This document shows positions 62,908-64,000 of a stretch of 64,000 bases of DNA, one piece after another. The stretch is from Pacificibacter marinus. Its GTDB lineage: Bacteria; Pseudomonadota; Alphaproteobacteria; Rhodobacterales; Rhodobacteraceae. The notes beneath the pieces were generated by a model, which saw only the letters and a list, made by a program, of their open reading frames with translations, did no database searches and had not been told where the DNA came from. The stretch spans positions 1-64,000 of the forward strand of contig NZ_JAHKPU010000039.1 in the NCBI RefSeq assembly GCF_018860505.1, written 5' to 3'. Every line of letters starts with the position of its first letter. Position 1 is the stretch's first letter. Position numbers and translations under genes: made by a program.

Positions 62908-63609
62908 ATGCAGTATAAAACTGCTGCAAAATTGATGGCTGCCTGTGTCGTTTGTTTATCTCTCGCAGCTTGCGGCAACGATGTTCAGGCGCGCCGTGGT
63001 ACGGATACAGTTAAGGAGTTGGCTGTTCTTGCAAAGTCGCGTTTGTTTGGCAAAAAAGCTGAACCGGCCGCGCCAGCAGACCCCGTCGCAATGATCGATT
63101 ATGCTTTGAGGGCTGTCCCTGATGCGCCGTTGCAATTCATTTTGATGGAAAAAACTGGCGGCTTTGCTGTGTCCACCGTTCAGGGGGTGAATGGTCGGAA
63201 TGTGACGTGGATTTCTCCGGATCAGAAATCGATAACGTTAAAAACAGGTTTGTTGGCGGCGACGCGCGGATTTGGCGGTGATGTCATGTCCATTGAACAG
63301 GGTGGCGCTGAGCGGCTTGTGTCGCAGCGTAGATCAGGGCAGGTGCAAAAGACCTATCGATTTTTGAATGGTTTGGATCAAACTGGACGGTTCGTCGTCA
63401 ATTGTAATATTTCCGTGGGCAGCACGGATCATGTTTCATCGGGTGAAATATCTGTGACGGCTCAAGTGATGACGGAATCCTGTCAGTCCGAGGGCGGCGC
63501 TGAGTTTACAAATACCTATTGGGTCGACATGTCTGGACGCATGGTTCAATCGGTCCAATGGGCGGGCCCTGATGTGGGCACAATCGTCTTTCGGCGTCTT
63601 CGCTTTTAA
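62908..63609 (+). CDS. yjbF: YjbF-type exopolysaccharide lipoprotein
   Basis: The 233-residue product is a lipoprotein: its lipobox LAAC (Cys near residue 22) follows AACVVCLSL. The rest matches YjbF/GfcB-like proteins (PLQFILMEKTGGFAVSTVQGVNGRNVTWIS in parts). Three ATGs occur in a row (62902, 62905 and 62908). The last is preferred because GGAG then lies six bases away, and all give the same mature protein. It is translationally coupled to yjbH and followed by a terminator. Confidence 0.85.
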   Translation: MQYKTAAKLMAACVVCLSLAACGNDVQARRGTDTVKELAVLAKSRLFGKKAEPAAPADPVAMIDYALRAVPDAPLQFILMEKTGGFAVSTVQGVNGRNVTWISPDQKSITLKTGLLAATRGFGGDVMSIEQGGAERLVSQRRSGQVQKTYRFLNGLDQTGRFVVNCNISVGSTDHVSSGEISVTAQVMTESCQSEGGAEFTNTYWVDMSGRMVQSVQWAGPDVGTIVFRRLRF

Positions 63610-63647
63610 AAGACCGGAACTTCACCGAGAAAAGCGACAGAATTCAT

Positions 63648-63675
63648 AAGGGCTCGCCACGTGTGAGCCCTTTCT
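63648..63675 (+). terminator. terminator of yjbH-yjbF
   Basis: AAGGGCTC (63648-63655) pairs with GAGCCCTT (63665-63672), followed by TTCTCG. The T-run is short, so efficiency may be modest. Confidence 0.7.
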
Positions 63676-63700
63676 CGTTGGAGCCCAAAAATTGAGACAC

Positions 63701-63733
63701 AAAAAAACGGCGACCTAAAAAGATCGCCGTTTT
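63701..63733 (-). terminator. terminator of the small secreted protein gene (possibly bidirectional)
   Basis: AAAACGGCGA (63704-63713) pairs with TCGCCGTTTT (63724-63733). On the minus strand the stem is followed by TTTTG, on the plus strand by AAAACTTATG. It lies 26 bases from the stop of the small gene. Confidence 0.8.
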
Positions 63734-63759
63734 AAAACTTATGAGGCGAGCGCCTGAAC

Positions 63760-63963
63760 TTACTTAGAGTTCAAAGCAACTGCGACTGCTACTGCACCGA
63801 GCAAGAGCAATGCAGCGCTGCCGCCGAGAGAGCCCATAGAAGAAGAAGAAGACTCTTCAACAACAACAGGTGCTACTTCGATAACTGGATCGGAGTAAGC
63901 GCCAGCCAAAGAAGCAGACGCAGAAGCTGCAACGATAGTTGCCGCAAGGATAACTTTTTTCAT
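63760..63963 (-). CDS. small secreted or membrane-anchored protein, YjbE-like
   Basis: The 67-residue product has a signal peptide (about 1-22, ending SLAGA), a short Glu/Val/Pro segment (VIEVAPVVVEE), a Ser/Gly-rich linker, and a C-terminal hydrophobic helix (about 48-66, SAALLLLGAVAVAVAL). Such small proteins are common beside yjbF/yjbH in Roseobacters, and E. coli YjbE has a similar size and composition; true homology is unproven. GGAGA eight bases before the ATG at 63963 supports the start. It is convergent with yjbF. Confidence 0.75.
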   Translation of the reverse strand: MKKVILAATIVAASASASLAGAYSDPVIEVAPVVVEESSSSSMGSLGGSAALLLLGAVAVAVALNSK

Positions 63964-64000
63964 AACCAAATCTCCATCAAGAGGTATTCACTCGACCACT

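Overview
The window is chromosomal DNA of an alphaproteobacterium, most likely a marine member of the Rhodobacterales (Roseobacter group). This rests on gene content and order: rsfS-rlmH-gpmI-envC-ctpA-rppH, serC-serA behind a serC-type leader, IalB-like and Hint-domain proteins, YjbF/YjbH, and CtrA-type TTAA-N7-TTAAC sites. It is gene-dense. I see no rRNA, tRNA, CRISPR array, insertion sequence or prophage.

Layout. 1-1.6 kb: a secreted/membrane pair (DUF2946-like and YcnI) of the copper-handling type. 1.6-4.7 kb: NAD salvage (pncA, pncB) around the tRNA hydroxylase gene trhO. 4.7-5.7 kb: an AT-richer island with one Abi_2/HEPN anti-phage-type gene and a structured RNA directly upstream. 5.8-11.1 kb: arfB, an 18-codon small ORF, the queuosine-precursor transporter yhhQ behind a preQ1-I riboswitch, then an MFS/mepA/esterase operon and a thioesterase. 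11.2-16.7 kb: yggT, recQ, a soluble hybrid histidine kinase and a phosphoesterase. 16.8-22.1 kb: all three serine biosynthesis genes (serC-serA on minus, serB on plus) and a TSUP permease. 22.2-34.9 kb: IalB-like protein, rlmN, two small RHH-like proteins, LOG, dapD, a GluR0-like receptor channel, a Hint protein, dapE, GNAT, rnr and a lytic transglycosylase. 35-40.6 kb: the minus-strand rsfS to rppH cell-envelope/ribosome operon. 41-49.1 kb: leuCD and leuB, separated by membrane, phosphatase, epimerase and LysR genes. 50.7-56.8 kb: a nitrogen operon, nirB-nirD-nitrite channel-PP2C/kinase-cynS. 57-64 kb: exopolysaccharide genes (epimerase, initiating sugar transferase, FlaA1/CapD-type dehydratase, YjbH, YjbF, and a small YjbE-like protein).

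How genes work together: the nitrogen operon takes up and reduces nitrite and also yields ammonium from cyanate. Its leader carries two hexaloop hairpins with A at loop position 1 and G at position 4, the RNA signature recognised by ANTAR antiterminators such as NasT. Serine, leucine and DAP/lysine genes supply biosynthesis, while gpmI-envC-ctpA-rppH, mepA and the transglycosylase act on the envelope.

The items most worth a second look are the Abi-HEPN gene with its RNA, the preQ1-I riboswitch, the ANTAR-type leader and the small ORF with a perfect Shine-Dalgarno sequence. All RNA folds were done by eye and no database search was possible.
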